DNA of 64,000 nt from BJGV01 sp964196335. Its GTDB lineage: Bacteria > Pseudomonadota > Gammaproteobacteria > Burkholderiales > Nitrosomonadaceae. Location of the stretch: positions 310,001 through 374,000 of the forward strand of contig OZ250175.1 in assembly GCA_965238155.1 (NCBI GenBank), given 5' to 3'. Below the pieces are notes generated by a model. The model saw nothing but the letters and a program-made list of their open reading frames with translations, made no database searches and was not told the DNA's origin. Both the position numbers and the translations under genes were made by a program. Below, piece after piece: positions 55,902 to 64,000 of this stretch; within the stretch, counting starts at the first letter, position 1, and the number at the start of each line of letters is the position of its first letter.

Positions 55902-56230
55902 CTTTGTAATTTAGTTAGTAGTGCCTTGTATTCGTCCCTTATTCTAGAAGAATCTCCTCTGGTAACAGGGCGTCGTAAACGAATTACTAAATCCAATCCC
56001 ACAAAATCTTTTTGTTGCTCACTAAATACGGTTCGTAAGATCCGCTTAACTAGATTGCGTTTAACTGCTAATCGTTCAACTTTACCAGCAACGATCAACC
56101 CTAATCTTGAATGGAGAAGATTGTTGGGCTTTGCGAAGACCTGTAGAAATTCACTGCTTTCAGCACATCTGAACTGAATCACCGAGAAAAACTCTTTGGC
56201 ATTGTGCAGCCTGTGATTTTTTGGCAACAA
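55889..56230 (-). CDS. rnpA: Ribonuclease P protein component
   Basis: Protein subunit of RNase P, which matures tRNA 5' ends; 113 residues. The RNA-binding motif is VERLAVKRNLVKRILRTVF. The start is a TTG at 56230 (a second TTG follows directly); no ATG is available at the right place. Confidence 0.93.
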   Translation of the reverse strand: MLPKNHRLHNAKEFFSVIQFRCAESSEFLQVFAKPNNLLHSRLGLIVAGKVERLAVKRNLVKRILRTVFSEQQKDFVGLDLVIRLRRPVTRGDSSRIRDEYKALLTKLQRCCG

Positions 56231-56276
56231 ACAAATAATTCAATTCTTTTAGTGTAAGCTTTCTTAGAGCCGACTC

Positions 56277-56411
56277 TTATACTCCTAAACGAGCACGGCC
56301 TTTGGCGCGGCGGGCCCTGATAACTGCAGCGCCATTACTGGTTTTCATGCGAACTCTAAATCCATGGGTTCGTTTTCTCTTTATGACTGACGGTTGATAA
56401 GTGCGCTTCAT
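56277..56411 (-). CDS. rpmH: 50S ribosomal protein L34
   Basis: Ribosomal protein L34, 44 residues, highly basic. It begins MKRTYQPSVIKRKRTHGFRV and ends ARRAKGRARLGV. AAAGGAAAA lies before the ATG. It heads the leftward rpmH-rnpA-yidD-yidC-mnmE group, next to the origin. Confidence 0.98.
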   Translation of the reverse strand: MKRTYQPSVIKRKRTHGFRVRMKTSNGAAVIRARRAKGRARLGV

Positions 56412-56862
56412 CTGTTTTCCTTTCTTTCGACGTTTAGTTCCAAGCTCTGGCCCCAGAAGCCGAGCCGGATCCCAAACACTATTTTCTCTGTGCTTGGATA
56501 AATAAACCCTGTATTACAACTCTTTACAGGGGATAATGTCAACTTATATTTACTCCCTACAAATTAGTTACTATATTTATCTACACGAATAAACTTTTCT
56601 TCTTCTTTTGTTTTGATAACAAATGTAATAAGAAAGACCCAAAATATTTTTTCTGATTCTTCTGTCTTCCCAGCATAACTTCATTAGTTTAAAAAAACTG
56701 GTTACATAAAACCCCTTGATCTAATTTAACAAATAGTCTGACTTCTTTTTTCTTATCCACGGTGACTTAATCCTGTGGATAAGTCGACAGAAAAGGACTA
56801 GAATAGATAAACGTGTTCAACGTTTTTGACGCTCCCCGTTTCTGAAAAAATATCTCAAAATC
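56412..56862. other. Candidate replication origin (oriC) with DnaA boxes
   Basis: A 450-bp AT-rich gap between the divergent rpmH and dnaA. DnaA boxes: TTATCTACA (56577-56585), TTATCCACG (56753-56761) and TGTGGATAA (56774-56782, an exact inverted TTATCCACA). Weaker matches lie near 56500 (CTTGGATAA) and 56530 (AGGGGATAA). Transcription diverges around this gap. The boxes close to dnaA may also regulate its promoter. Confidence 0.75.
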
Positions 56863-58245
56863 ATGGCAACAATCGATACTTTTTGGCTTTCTTGCATTAA
56901 ACATTTCGAGAAGGAATTAAGTGCCCAACAGTTTAATACCTGGATTAAACCCCTGGAATTTAGCTTATCCAGCGCACATGATGAGCTCATACTTGTTGCC
57001 CCAAACCGTTTTGTTTTGCAGTGGGTCAAAGATAATTTTTTACCGCGTATTGAACAAATGGCAGAAAGCCATTTCTCCAGAAACATCGGTTTCCAACTAA
57101 AACTTGATGAACAGGCAACAAAGTTTGCAGAAACAGCAACCAAGAAAGAAGGGGTGGTTGCTTCACCGGTTTTGACAACAGCAAAGCCATCATCCGTTAC
57201 AAGGAAACCCTCTACAGAAAAAAATAAGAGCCGACTAAATCCATTTTTCACTTTCAATACCTTTGTAAATGGAAAGGCAAACCAGTTGGCTCGTGCCGGA
57301 GCTATCCAGGTTGCAGAACGACCGGGAAGCGCATACAACCCTCTGTTTATTTATGGTGGCGTCGGGCTGGGTAAAACACATCTAATCCAGGCAATTGGTA
57401 ATTTTGTTCTTTCGGCAAACAACCAAGCAAAAGTTCGATATATACATGCGGAAAAATATGTATCTGATGTTGTCCGCGCATATCAACACAAAGCCTTTGA
57501 TGAGTTTAAAAGATACTATCATTCACTAGACTTACTGTTGATAGATGATATTCAATTTTTTGGAGGGAAAAACCGGACACAAGAAGAGTTTTTTTATGCG
57601 TTTAATGCGTTAATCGAGTCACACAAGCAAGTAATTATTACTTGTGATTCTTATCCAAAAGAAATATCTGGAGTGGAAGAACGATTAATTTCTCGTTTTG
57701 GATGGGGCCTGACTGTTGCGGTTGAGCCGCCGGAATTGGAAATGCGTGTTGCTATCCTATTGAAAAAAGCACTGATGGAAAAAATTGTCTTGGACGAAAG
57801 TGTCGCTTTTTTTATTGCTAAGCATATTCGCTCAAATGTACGAGAACTCGAAGGAGCTCTAAAACGAGTGTTAGCTTATTCTCGGTTTACGGGACATCAG
57901 TTAACACTGGATCTTGCGCGAGAAGCGCTGAAAGACTTGTTGGCCGTACAAAACAGGCAAATTTCAATTGAAAATATCCAAAAAACCGTTGCAGACTACT
58001 ATAAGATTAAAGTTGCAGAAATGTATTCTAAAAAACGCTCACGGATAATTGCCCGGCCACGTCAAATGGCAATGGCATTAGCTAAAGAACTAACCCCTTT
58101 AAGCCTACCTGATATCGGAGAGGCTTTTGGTGGAAGAGACCACACAACCGTTTTACATGGCTACCGGAAAATAGCAGAACTTCGAACCTCTAATTCATCT
58201 ACAAACCGTGATTTTAATACTTTACTCCACATTTTACGTGGATAA
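56863..58245 (+). CDS. dnaA: Replication initiator DnaA
   Basis: Binds DnaA boxes and opens oriC, 460 residues. Domain I (about 1-80), a variable linker (81-125), the AAA+ domain with GGVGLGKT at 165-172 and LLLIDDIQFF, and the DNA-binding domain with GGRDHTTVLHGYRK at the end. Confidence 0.98.
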   Translation: MATIDTFWLSCIKHFEKELSAQQFNTWIKPLEFSLSSAHDELILVAPNRFVLQWVKDNFLPRIEQMAESHFSRNIGFQLKLDEQATKFAETATKKEGVVASPVLTTAKPSSVTRKPSTEKNKSRLNPFFTFNTFVNGKANQLARAGAIQVAERPGSAYNPLFIYGGVGLGKTHLIQAIGNFVLSANNQAKVRYIHAEKYVSDVVRAYQHKAFDEFKRYYHSLDLLLIDDIQFFGGKNRTQEEFFYAFNALIESHKQVIITCDSYPKEISGVEERLISRFGWGLTVAVEPPELEMRVAILLKKALMEKIVLDESVAFFIAKHIRSNVRELEGALKRVLAYSRFTGHQLTLDLAREALKDLLAVQNRQISIENIQKTVADYYKIKVAEMYSKKRSRIIARPRQMAMALAKELTPLSLPDIGEAFGGRDHTTVLHGYRKIAELRTSNSSTNRDFNTLLHILRG

Positions 58246-58428
58246 ACTTCTGTGTGATTTGGGGATAAACTTTGTTTAACTTAATTATCTAAATCTACCA
58301 ACAATTTGTCCACATTAAATACATAAACAATACAACACCAATTTATTTTTTATTTCGCTAATAACATTAGCTTTTTTTTAATACATGACTTATATAAAGC
58401 TTATTATTAATTATTAAGGTTTAAATAA
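58246..58428. other. AT-rich dnaA-dnaN gap
   Basis: A 183-bp gap, very AT-rich from 58320 on, with DnaA-box-like TTTGTCCACA near 58305 and GGGGATAAA near 58262. It could contribute an unwinding region or simply carry the dnaN promoter. Confidence 0.45.
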
Positions 58429-59541
58429 ATGAAACTAATACAAACTGATAAGGAAGCTTTACTAAAGCCACTACAGACAATTACTGGGATCGTGGAGCGT
58501 CGTCACACATTACCAATTCTTTCAAATGTATTAATTGAAAGAAAAAACAAAAAAATATTATGTATTGCTACAGATCTGGAAATTCAAATAACCACTACAA
58601 CTGAAGACAACTCCAGCATTAAAGAACAGCCAAGCTCGGTGACAGTCGGAGCAAAAAAACTTCAGGATATACTCCGAGCCCTTCCTGACAAAACCAAAAT
58701 TACATTAGAAGCCGAAGAAAACAGATTGCTTGTGAAGGGAGGAAAAAGTCGATTTAACTTACAAACACTTCCGACAGAAGACTTTCCAAAGCTTCCAGAA
58801 AATACAGAAGTACAGGATAAGATTACAGTAAAGCAAAGAGAGCTGAAAAAACTTTTGTTACTCGTACAATATGCAATGGCACAGCAAGATATCCGATATT
58901 ATTTAAACGGCCTTCTTTTGGTAAAGGAAGGAAATAATTTAAAAGCAGTAGCAACAGATGGCCACAGACTGGGGTTTGCTCTTCTGCCACTTAAAACAAA
59001 ACAAGAAAAAAAAGAAATTATTCTTCCTCGAAAAGCTGTAATAGAGCTAACGAAACAATTGAATGAAAACGAAGATCCGGTAACGATTGAGCTTTTGAAA
59101 AACCAGATACGTTTTACCTTTTCAAATGTTGTTTTAGTCTCAAAACTAGTAGATGGAAAATTTCCGGACTATAATCGGGTAATCCCGACCGGGCACGAAA
59201 AACAAATCGAAGTGAACCGTATATTGTTTTTACAGACTCTACAGAGAGCGTCTATTTTATCCAATGAAAAATTTCGCGGGGTTCGCCTAATTTTAACAGA
59301 AGGGAGTTTACGTATAGTTTGTAGTAACAATGAACAAGAAGAGGCTCAAGAAGAACTAGATGTAAATTATAAGGGAGAGGCGTTAGATATCGGGTTTAAT
59401 ATATCTTATTTATTAGATGTACTAAATAATCTAACAAGTGAAACGATACAATGTTCTTTCGGCGATGCAAATAGTAGCGCCCTGATTACTATCCCGAAAA
59501 ACGATAATTTTAAGTACGTAGTAATGCCAATGCGAATATAG
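58429..59541 (+). CDS. dnaN: DNA polymerase III beta sliding clamp
   Basis: Ring-shaped clamp tethering DNA polymerase III, 370 residues in three similar domains. IVERRHTLPILSNVLIE in the first domain, ATDGHRLGFA in the middle and the C-terminal VMPMRI are signatures. Confidence 0.97.
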   Translation: MKLIQTDKEALLKPLQTITGIVERRHTLPILSNVLIERKNKKILCIATDLEIQITTTTEDNSSIKEQPSSVTVGAKKLQDILRALPDKTKITLEAEENRLLVKGGKSRFNLQTLPTEDFPKLPENTEVQDKITVKQRELKKLLLLVQYAMAQQDIRYYLNGLLLVKEGNNLKAVATDGHRLGFALLPLKTKQEKKEIILPRKAVIELTKQLNENEDPVTIELLKNQIRFTFSNVVLVSKLVDGKFPDYNRVIPTGHEKQIEVNRILFLQTLQRASILSNEKFRGVRLILTEGSLRIVCSNNEQEEAQEELDVNYKGEALDIGFNISYLLDVLNNLTSETIQCSFGDANSSALITIPKNDNFKYVVMPMRI

Positions 59542-59593
59542 TCCGCTTTTTGGAAAACGATAAAACCTAAATTAAAATAAAGAAAAACTCACT

Positions 59594-62020
59594 ATGAGCG
59601 AAAACCTCCGTTCCAAACAACCAAAAAATAAAACCCAGGAAGAATATGGCTCAGACAATATAAAAATCCTGAAGGGGCTAGATCCTGTCCGCAAACGCCC
59701 GGGGATGTATATAGGCGACACTAGTGACGGGACAGGATTGCATCATATGGTTTTTGAAGTATTAGACAACGCCATTGATGAAGCGCTTGCAGGAGAATGT
59801 AATGAAATCTCAGTAATTATTCATCCGGATAATTCTGTAAGTGTGCAAGATAACGGTCGGGGAATTCCCGTTGGGATTAAACAAGATGATGAGCTAAAGC
59901 GATCTGCAGCAGAAATAGTCATGACAGAGTTACATGCTGGCGGTAAATTTGATGATAATTCATACAAAGTATCTGGTGGGTTGCATGGCGTAGGGGTTTC
60001 AGTGGTAAATGCTCTGTCAGAATGGCTTCGTCTTACAGTCCGACGCGACGGCCAGAAATACCAAATGGAATTTTGTATGGGTGCTCCGACTACCAAACTA
60101 ACTAAGGCGGGAAAAACTGAGCGTCGTGGTACAGAAGTACATTTTCTTGCCAGCAAAGAAATTTTTGGAGACGTGGAATATCACTATGATATTTTTGCAA
60201 AACGGTTGCGCGAGCTTTCTTTTCTTAACAACGGGGTTAAGATTAACCTGGTTGACCAGCGAAGCAGTAAAGAAGAAAGCTTTGCCTTTGTTGGCGGGGT
60301 TAAAAGTTTTGTGGAATATATTAACCGGACAAAGTCCGCATTACACCCTAATATCTTTTATGCTACCGGGAAAAAAGACGAAATTGAAGTAGAGGTATCC
60401 ATGCAATGGAACGACAGCTATGCCGAACAGGTTTTGTGTTTTACGAACAATATTCCACAAAAGGATGGCGGAACCCACTTAACCGGTTTGCGCGCCGCTA
60501 TGACACGAACGCTAAATAATTATATTGATAAGAATGATCTGGCAAAGAAATCAAAAATTGAAACAACAGGCGATGACATGCGAGAAGGGTTGTCTTGTGT
60601 TTTGTCGGTAAAACTATTTGAACCTAAGTTTTCCTCTCAGACAAAAGAAAAACTGGTGTCATCTGAGGTTCGTCCGGCAGCAGAAGAAGTTGTGGCTCAA
60701 AAACTTTCAGAGTTTTTACTAGAGCGCCCGGTTGATGCCAAAACTATCTGTGGCAAAATTATCGATGCTGCAAGAGCTCGTGAAGCAGCCAGAAAAGCCC
60801 GTGAATTAACACGGCGCAAAGGCGTTTTAGACGGGATGGGGCTTCCGGGAAAGCTTGCTGATTGTCAGGAAAAAGATCCTGCCCTGTGTGAACTGTATCT
60901 TGTTGAGGGAGATTCGGCGGGCGGATCTGCCAAACAAGGGCGCGATCGTAAATTTCAGGCAATTATGCCGTTGAAAGGAAAAATTTTGAATGTAGAAAAA
61001 GCTCGTTTCGACAAGCTGATAGCATCACAGGAAATTATTTCACTTATCACGGCACTCGGAACCGGTATTGGTAAAGATGAGTTTGATCCCGATAAGTTGC
61101 GCTACCATCGCATTATCATAATGACCGATGCTGATGTGGACGGGGCACATATTCGAACTCTGTTACTTACTTTTTTTTATCGGCATATGAAAGAATTGAT
61201 CGAGCGTGGTTTTGTCTATATTGCCCAGCCACCTCTTTACAAGGTTAAGCAGGGTAAAAAAGAACGTTATGTCAAAGATGATCATGAGCTTAAACAGTAT
61301 CAGCTAAAACAGGCGCTGGCGGATGCTGAATTACATACACATGACGGTAAACCACCAATTACAGGAGAAAAACTAACAAAGATAGCTAATCAGTATTTGT
61401 TGGCAGAAGCTGTAATTGATCGTATGAGCAGACTCATTGACATCGAAGTAATGCATGCATTGTTTTACCATCCTGAAATAGACATGAGTAGTGAGGCTTC
61501 CGCTGCGAAAGGAGCTGCAAAATTAGCCGCACGTGTTAGCGAAGTAGAAATTGTTCCAGAGTATGATTCTGAAAATGAAAGCTATCGCTTAAAGATAACC
61601 CGCATGCACCATGGAAATAAGCAGGTTAGTTACTTAGACCAGGAATTTTTACACAGCGGAGATTTTATTCATATAAAAGAAGCCGCCAAGATACTTGAAG
61701 GATTGCTGGGCTCTAAGGCTTACGTTAAACGAGGCGAACAGACACACTTTGTAAAAGAGTTTAAACAAGCGCTTGATTGGTTGTTGCTTGAAGTTGAAAA
61801 GGACTTTAGCACGCAACGTTATAAAGGTTTGGGCGAAATGAATCCAAACCAATTATGGGAAACAACCATGGATCCGAAGAACCGCAGGTTGCTGCGAGCT
61901 CAGATAGAGGATGGCGTTGCAGCCGATGATATTTTTTCTACCTTAATGGGAGACGAGGTAGAGCCGCGCAGGGCATTTATCGAGAACAATGCTTTACGGG
62001 TTCGAAATTTAGATGTATAG
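59594..62020 (+). CDS. gyrB: DNA gyrase subunit B
   Basis: ATPase subunit of DNA gyrase, 808 residues, the long form usual in proteobacteria. The ATP site is DNAIDEALAGECNEI and GGLHGVGVSVVNAL, the TOPRIM part has EGDSAGGSAKQGRDRKFQAI and the metal-binding DADVDG, and the end has QRYKGLGEMNPNQLWETTMD. Confidence 0.98.
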   Translation: MSENLRSKQPKNKTQEEYGSDNIKILKGLDPVRKRPGMYIGDTSDGTGLHHMVFEVLDNAIDEALAGECNEISVIIHPDNSVSVQDNGRGIPVGIKQDDELKRSAAEIVMTELHAGGKFDDNSYKVSGGLHGVGVSVVNALSEWLRLTVRRDGQKYQMEFCMGAPTTKLTKAGKTERRGTEVHFLASKEIFGDVEYHYDIFAKRLRELSFLNNGVKINLVDQRSSKEESFAFVGGVKSFVEYINRTKSALHPNIFYATGKKDEIEVEVSMQWNDSYAEQVLCFTNNIPQKDGGTHLTGLRAAMTRTLNNYIDKNDLAKKSKIETTGDDMREGLSCVLSVKLFEPKFSSQTKEKLVSSEVRPAAEEVVAQKLSEFLLERPVDAKTICGKIIDAARAREAARKARELTRRKGVLDGMGLPGKLADCQEKDPALCELYLVEGDSAGGSAKQGRDRKFQAIMPLKGKILNVEKARFDKLIASQEIISLITALGTGIGKDEFDPDKLRYHRIIIMTDADVDGAHIRTLLLTFFYRHMKELIERGFVYIAQPPLYKVKQGKKERYVKDDHELKQYQLKQALADAELHTHDGKPPITGEKLTKIANQYLLAEAVIDRMSRLIDIEVMHALFYHPEIDMSSEASAAKGAAKLAARVSEVEIVPEYDSENESYRLKITRMHHGNKQVSYLDQEFLHSGDFIHIKEAAKILEGLLGSKAYVKRGEQTHFVKEFKQALDWLLLEVEKDFSTQRYKGLGEMNPNQLWETTMDPKNRRLLRAQIEDGVAADDIFSTLMGDEVEPRRAFIENNALRVRNLDV

Positions 62021-62062
62021 GCAACCATTAATAATGGCGCCAGAAAGGGGCCGGATAAAAAT

Positions 62063-63475
62063 TTAGGTGACGGCAGACCGGTTTTCTCTTTGTTTTGCAG
62101 TAAGCGCATGATTACCGATCTTCATTAGTACCTCCCAGGCGGGCCCCGGGAATTTGTGGAGTTTTACCATCACGTCTTCAAACGCATCGAGAAACCAATC
62201 AACATCAGTATCATCAATATTAAGGGGAGGCAATATTTTTACGATTGGTACGGCGTGACCGGCAACCTGCGTAAGGATATGATGATCATCTAAGAGAGGG
62301 ATAACTATCGCCTGAGCAAACAGATTTTCATCTATTTTATTGGCCATGGCCCAGGCTGCTTTCAGGGAAATTGAGTCAGGTTTTCCAAATTCAATACCTA
62401 TCATCAGTCCCCGCTGACGAACGCCCTTTAAAAACTCAAAACGGGGTACCATTGCTTCAATACCCTGTCGAAAACGAGCGCCGGTTTCGTTCGCACGTGC
62501 AAGAAGATTTTCATCATCTAAGACGGTAAGCGCAGACAATCCTGCTGCCATTGCAAGATTTCCCATACCAAAAGTACACGCATGAACAATAGCGCGATCC
62601 ATTGCATCATAGACGCCGTCATAAATCGCCCGTCGGGTGATAGTGGCTCCCAGCGGAACATATCCACCTGAAAGAGCTTTAGAAAGACAGATAATATCGG
62701 GGTATAACCCTTCAATCCATTGGCAGGCCAAAAAACGACCAGAACGGCCCATTCCGGACTGAATTTCGTCACAGATCATAAGAGTTTTGTACTTGCGACA
62801 CAGATTCTGTACTGACAAGAGGTATTCGTCACCAAGAATATTAACTCCTTTTCCCTGAATTGGTTCAAAGACAAAAGAAGCAACATCACCTTTCGCAAGC
62901 CGTGCCTCCAGACCCTCAAGATCACCCGGAGCTATTTCTGAGTTACCCGGAAGAAGAGGCTCAAATCCTCTGCGGAAACTTTGTTCGCCATTCAAAGATA
63001 ACGCCCCAGTGGTTAAGCCATGAAAAGATTTTGTAAGATGTACTGAACAAGGGCGGCCGGTTGATGCGCGCGCGAATTTAATCGCAGCTTCTACAGCTTC
63101 TGTTCCAGAGTTACAGAAGTAAACCATATCGAGATTTCCGGGCGTGCGTTTCGTAAGTTCGCGGGCAAGAACTGCTGCAAGTGGCGGAGCATCAAAGCCA
63201 ACCCACCCGGGAAAATCAGAATCCAGAACTTGTTGAAGCGCGTTACGAATAGCCGGATGTCGACGACCAACGTTAAATACACCCCAGTTGGCAAGAAAAT
63301 CCAGATAACGCGTACCGGATTCGTCCCATAAATATGAACCTTCACCACGTACCCAGGAACGGTTGAACCCGATTATGCGTAGTACTTTGACAAAAACAGG
63401 ATTTATATGTTTTTCAAAAAGCTCAAAGTTTTTACCACGGGTTTCGTTGAGAATTGCATTGATATCGATTGGCAT
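62063..63475 (-). CDS. Class-III pyridoxal-phosphate aminotransferase
   Basis: Enzyme of 470 residues in the ornithine/acetylornithine/GABA aminotransferase group. CNSGTEAVEAAIKFAR binds the PLP phosphate, and LMICDEIQSGMGRSG carries the PLP-nitrogen Asp. The PLP lysine is in ICLSKALSGGYVPLGA, and FGMGNLAMAAG follows. The C-terminus is longer than in ArgD. The substrate cannot be settled; a hopanoid-type (HpnO) aminotransferase is one possibility. It is convergent with gyrB. Confidence 0.9.
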   Translation of the reverse strand: MPIDINAILNETRGKNFELFEKHINPVFVKVLRIIGFNRSWVRGEGSYLWDESGTRYLDFLANWGVFNVGRRHPAIRNALQQVLDSDFPGWVGFDAPPLAAVLARELTKRTPGNLDMVYFCNSGTEAVEAAIKFARASTGRPCSVHLTKSFHGLTTGALSLNGEQSFRRGFEPLLPGNSEIAPGDLEGLEARLAKGDVASFVFEPIQGKGVNILGDEYLLSVQNLCRKYKTLMICDEIQSGMGRSGRFLACQWIEGLYPDIICLSKALSGGYVPLGATITRRAIYDGVYDAMDRAIVHACTFGMGNLAMAAGLSALTVLDDENLLARANETGARFRQGIEAMVPRFEFLKGVRQRGLMIGIEFGKPDSISLKAAWAMANKIDENLFAQAIVIPLLDDHHILTQVAGHAVPIVKILPPLNIDDTDVDWFLDAFEDVMVKLHKFPGPAWEVLMKIGNHALTAKQRENRSAVT

Positions 63476-64000
63476 ATACTAGTCTTTCAATTCAAAAGTC
63501 ACAGGTTGAACTTTTTTTCAAGTTGTGTCCGGCTCAACTTTACAGGAATACTTAAGTAGTGTTGCAGGAGCTGCTTGTATAACAGCGGGCCGCTATAAAA
63601 CCGAAATAACAATTTTAATTCCTTTTTATATGAATTAATCGGGTATATTTTCCAAATTTTAAGATGAGCACCGTCTGATAAATTCGAATATACAAACAAT
63701 ATAGAAGTTTGTTTAATTTATGGCCCGTAAACACGTTATGCAGTGTCGATGTTAACCAGTCAGGTAAACAATTGCAATGTGAAGATTCTTCCAAAATGAA
63801 GAAAAATGACCTATACCAAATCTATTTAAAGGAATAAAATCAATTATTTGTAATAGTTTACAAAGATAATCTGATTATTGTCAGAAACAAAATAATTGAC
63901 AGAAAATGATGATTTCTGAATCCGTCCACGGTTTTCAACTGATAATGGTAAAATCTGGTTTCTGACATTTATACAGCGGCGATACTGACATGTTTTCATC
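63476..64000. other. Gene-free end of the window
   Basis: 525 bp of AT-rich sequence. A TTGACA near 63896 has no good -10 at the proper distance. I see no gene, terminator or repeat that can be supported. Confidence 0.4.

Overview
The window reads as chromosomal DNA of a betaproteobacterial ammonia oxidiser, most likely of the Nitrosomonas lineage. The basis is a complete amoCAB cluster followed by amoE, amoD, copC and copD, an AmoA sequence very close to the Nitrosomonas type as I remember it, and typical betaproteobacterial housekeeping blocks (mla genes, accBC-prmA, ftsYEX-rpoH, paired M16 peptidases). Base composition is AT-leaning. There are no rRNA genes, insertion sequences, prophages or CRISPR arrays; one tRNA was found.

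Layout. 1-7.9 kb, minus strand: the start of glmU, a terminator, and the F-type ATP synthase operon atpIBEFHAGDC with a clear sigma70-type promoter. 8-15.3 kb: pilT and pilU, yggS, a ferredoxin, coaD, rsmD and two M16 peptidases. 15.4-18.9 kb, plus strand: ftsY-ftsE-ftsX-rpoH, with a perfect CIRCE element before rpoH. 19-24.9 kb, minus: a small heat-shock protein with a sigma32-type promoter, a BolA protein, an ABC-2 exporter and mlaFEDCB. 25-29.4 kb, minus: a zinc-ribbon membrane protein, prmA, accC, accB, aroQ. 29.6 kb: tRNA-Thr(CGT).

29.7-37.2 kb is an AT-rich accessory stretch. It holds hypothetical proteins, a frameshifted membrane protein, a TetR regulator with a consensus promoter and palindromic operator, a probable remnant of an MBL-fold hydrolase, a frameshifted alpha/beta-hydrolase, a VOC protein, and an orphan MqsA-like Zn/HTH regulator behind a perfect 15-bp inverted repeat. 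It looks like an acquired detoxification cassette that is partly decayed. 37.3-39.2 kb carries a YqhA-family protein and an MFS permease.

39.3-47.1 kb, minus: the ammonia monooxygenase cluster amoC-amoA-amoB, then amoE-amoD-copC-copD and a His-rich exported protein. A strong terminator separates amoB from amoE, and a perfect palindrome separates amoC from amoA.

47.4-64 kb is the replication-origin neighbourhood. parB, parA, rsmG, mnmG, mnmE, yidC, yidD, rnpA and rpmH run leftward; dnaA, dnaN and gyrB run rightward. DnaA boxes lie between rpmH and dnaA, and two perfect parS sites lie between mnmE and a GC-rich DUF454 gene. A class-III aminotransferase and an empty 525-bp stretch close the window.

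How it fits together: Amo oxidises ammonia in the membrane, ATP synthase uses the resulting proton gradient, and the Cop proteins plausibly supply copper to Amo. CIRCE, RpoH and the sigma32-type promoter suggest a two-tier heat-shock circuit.
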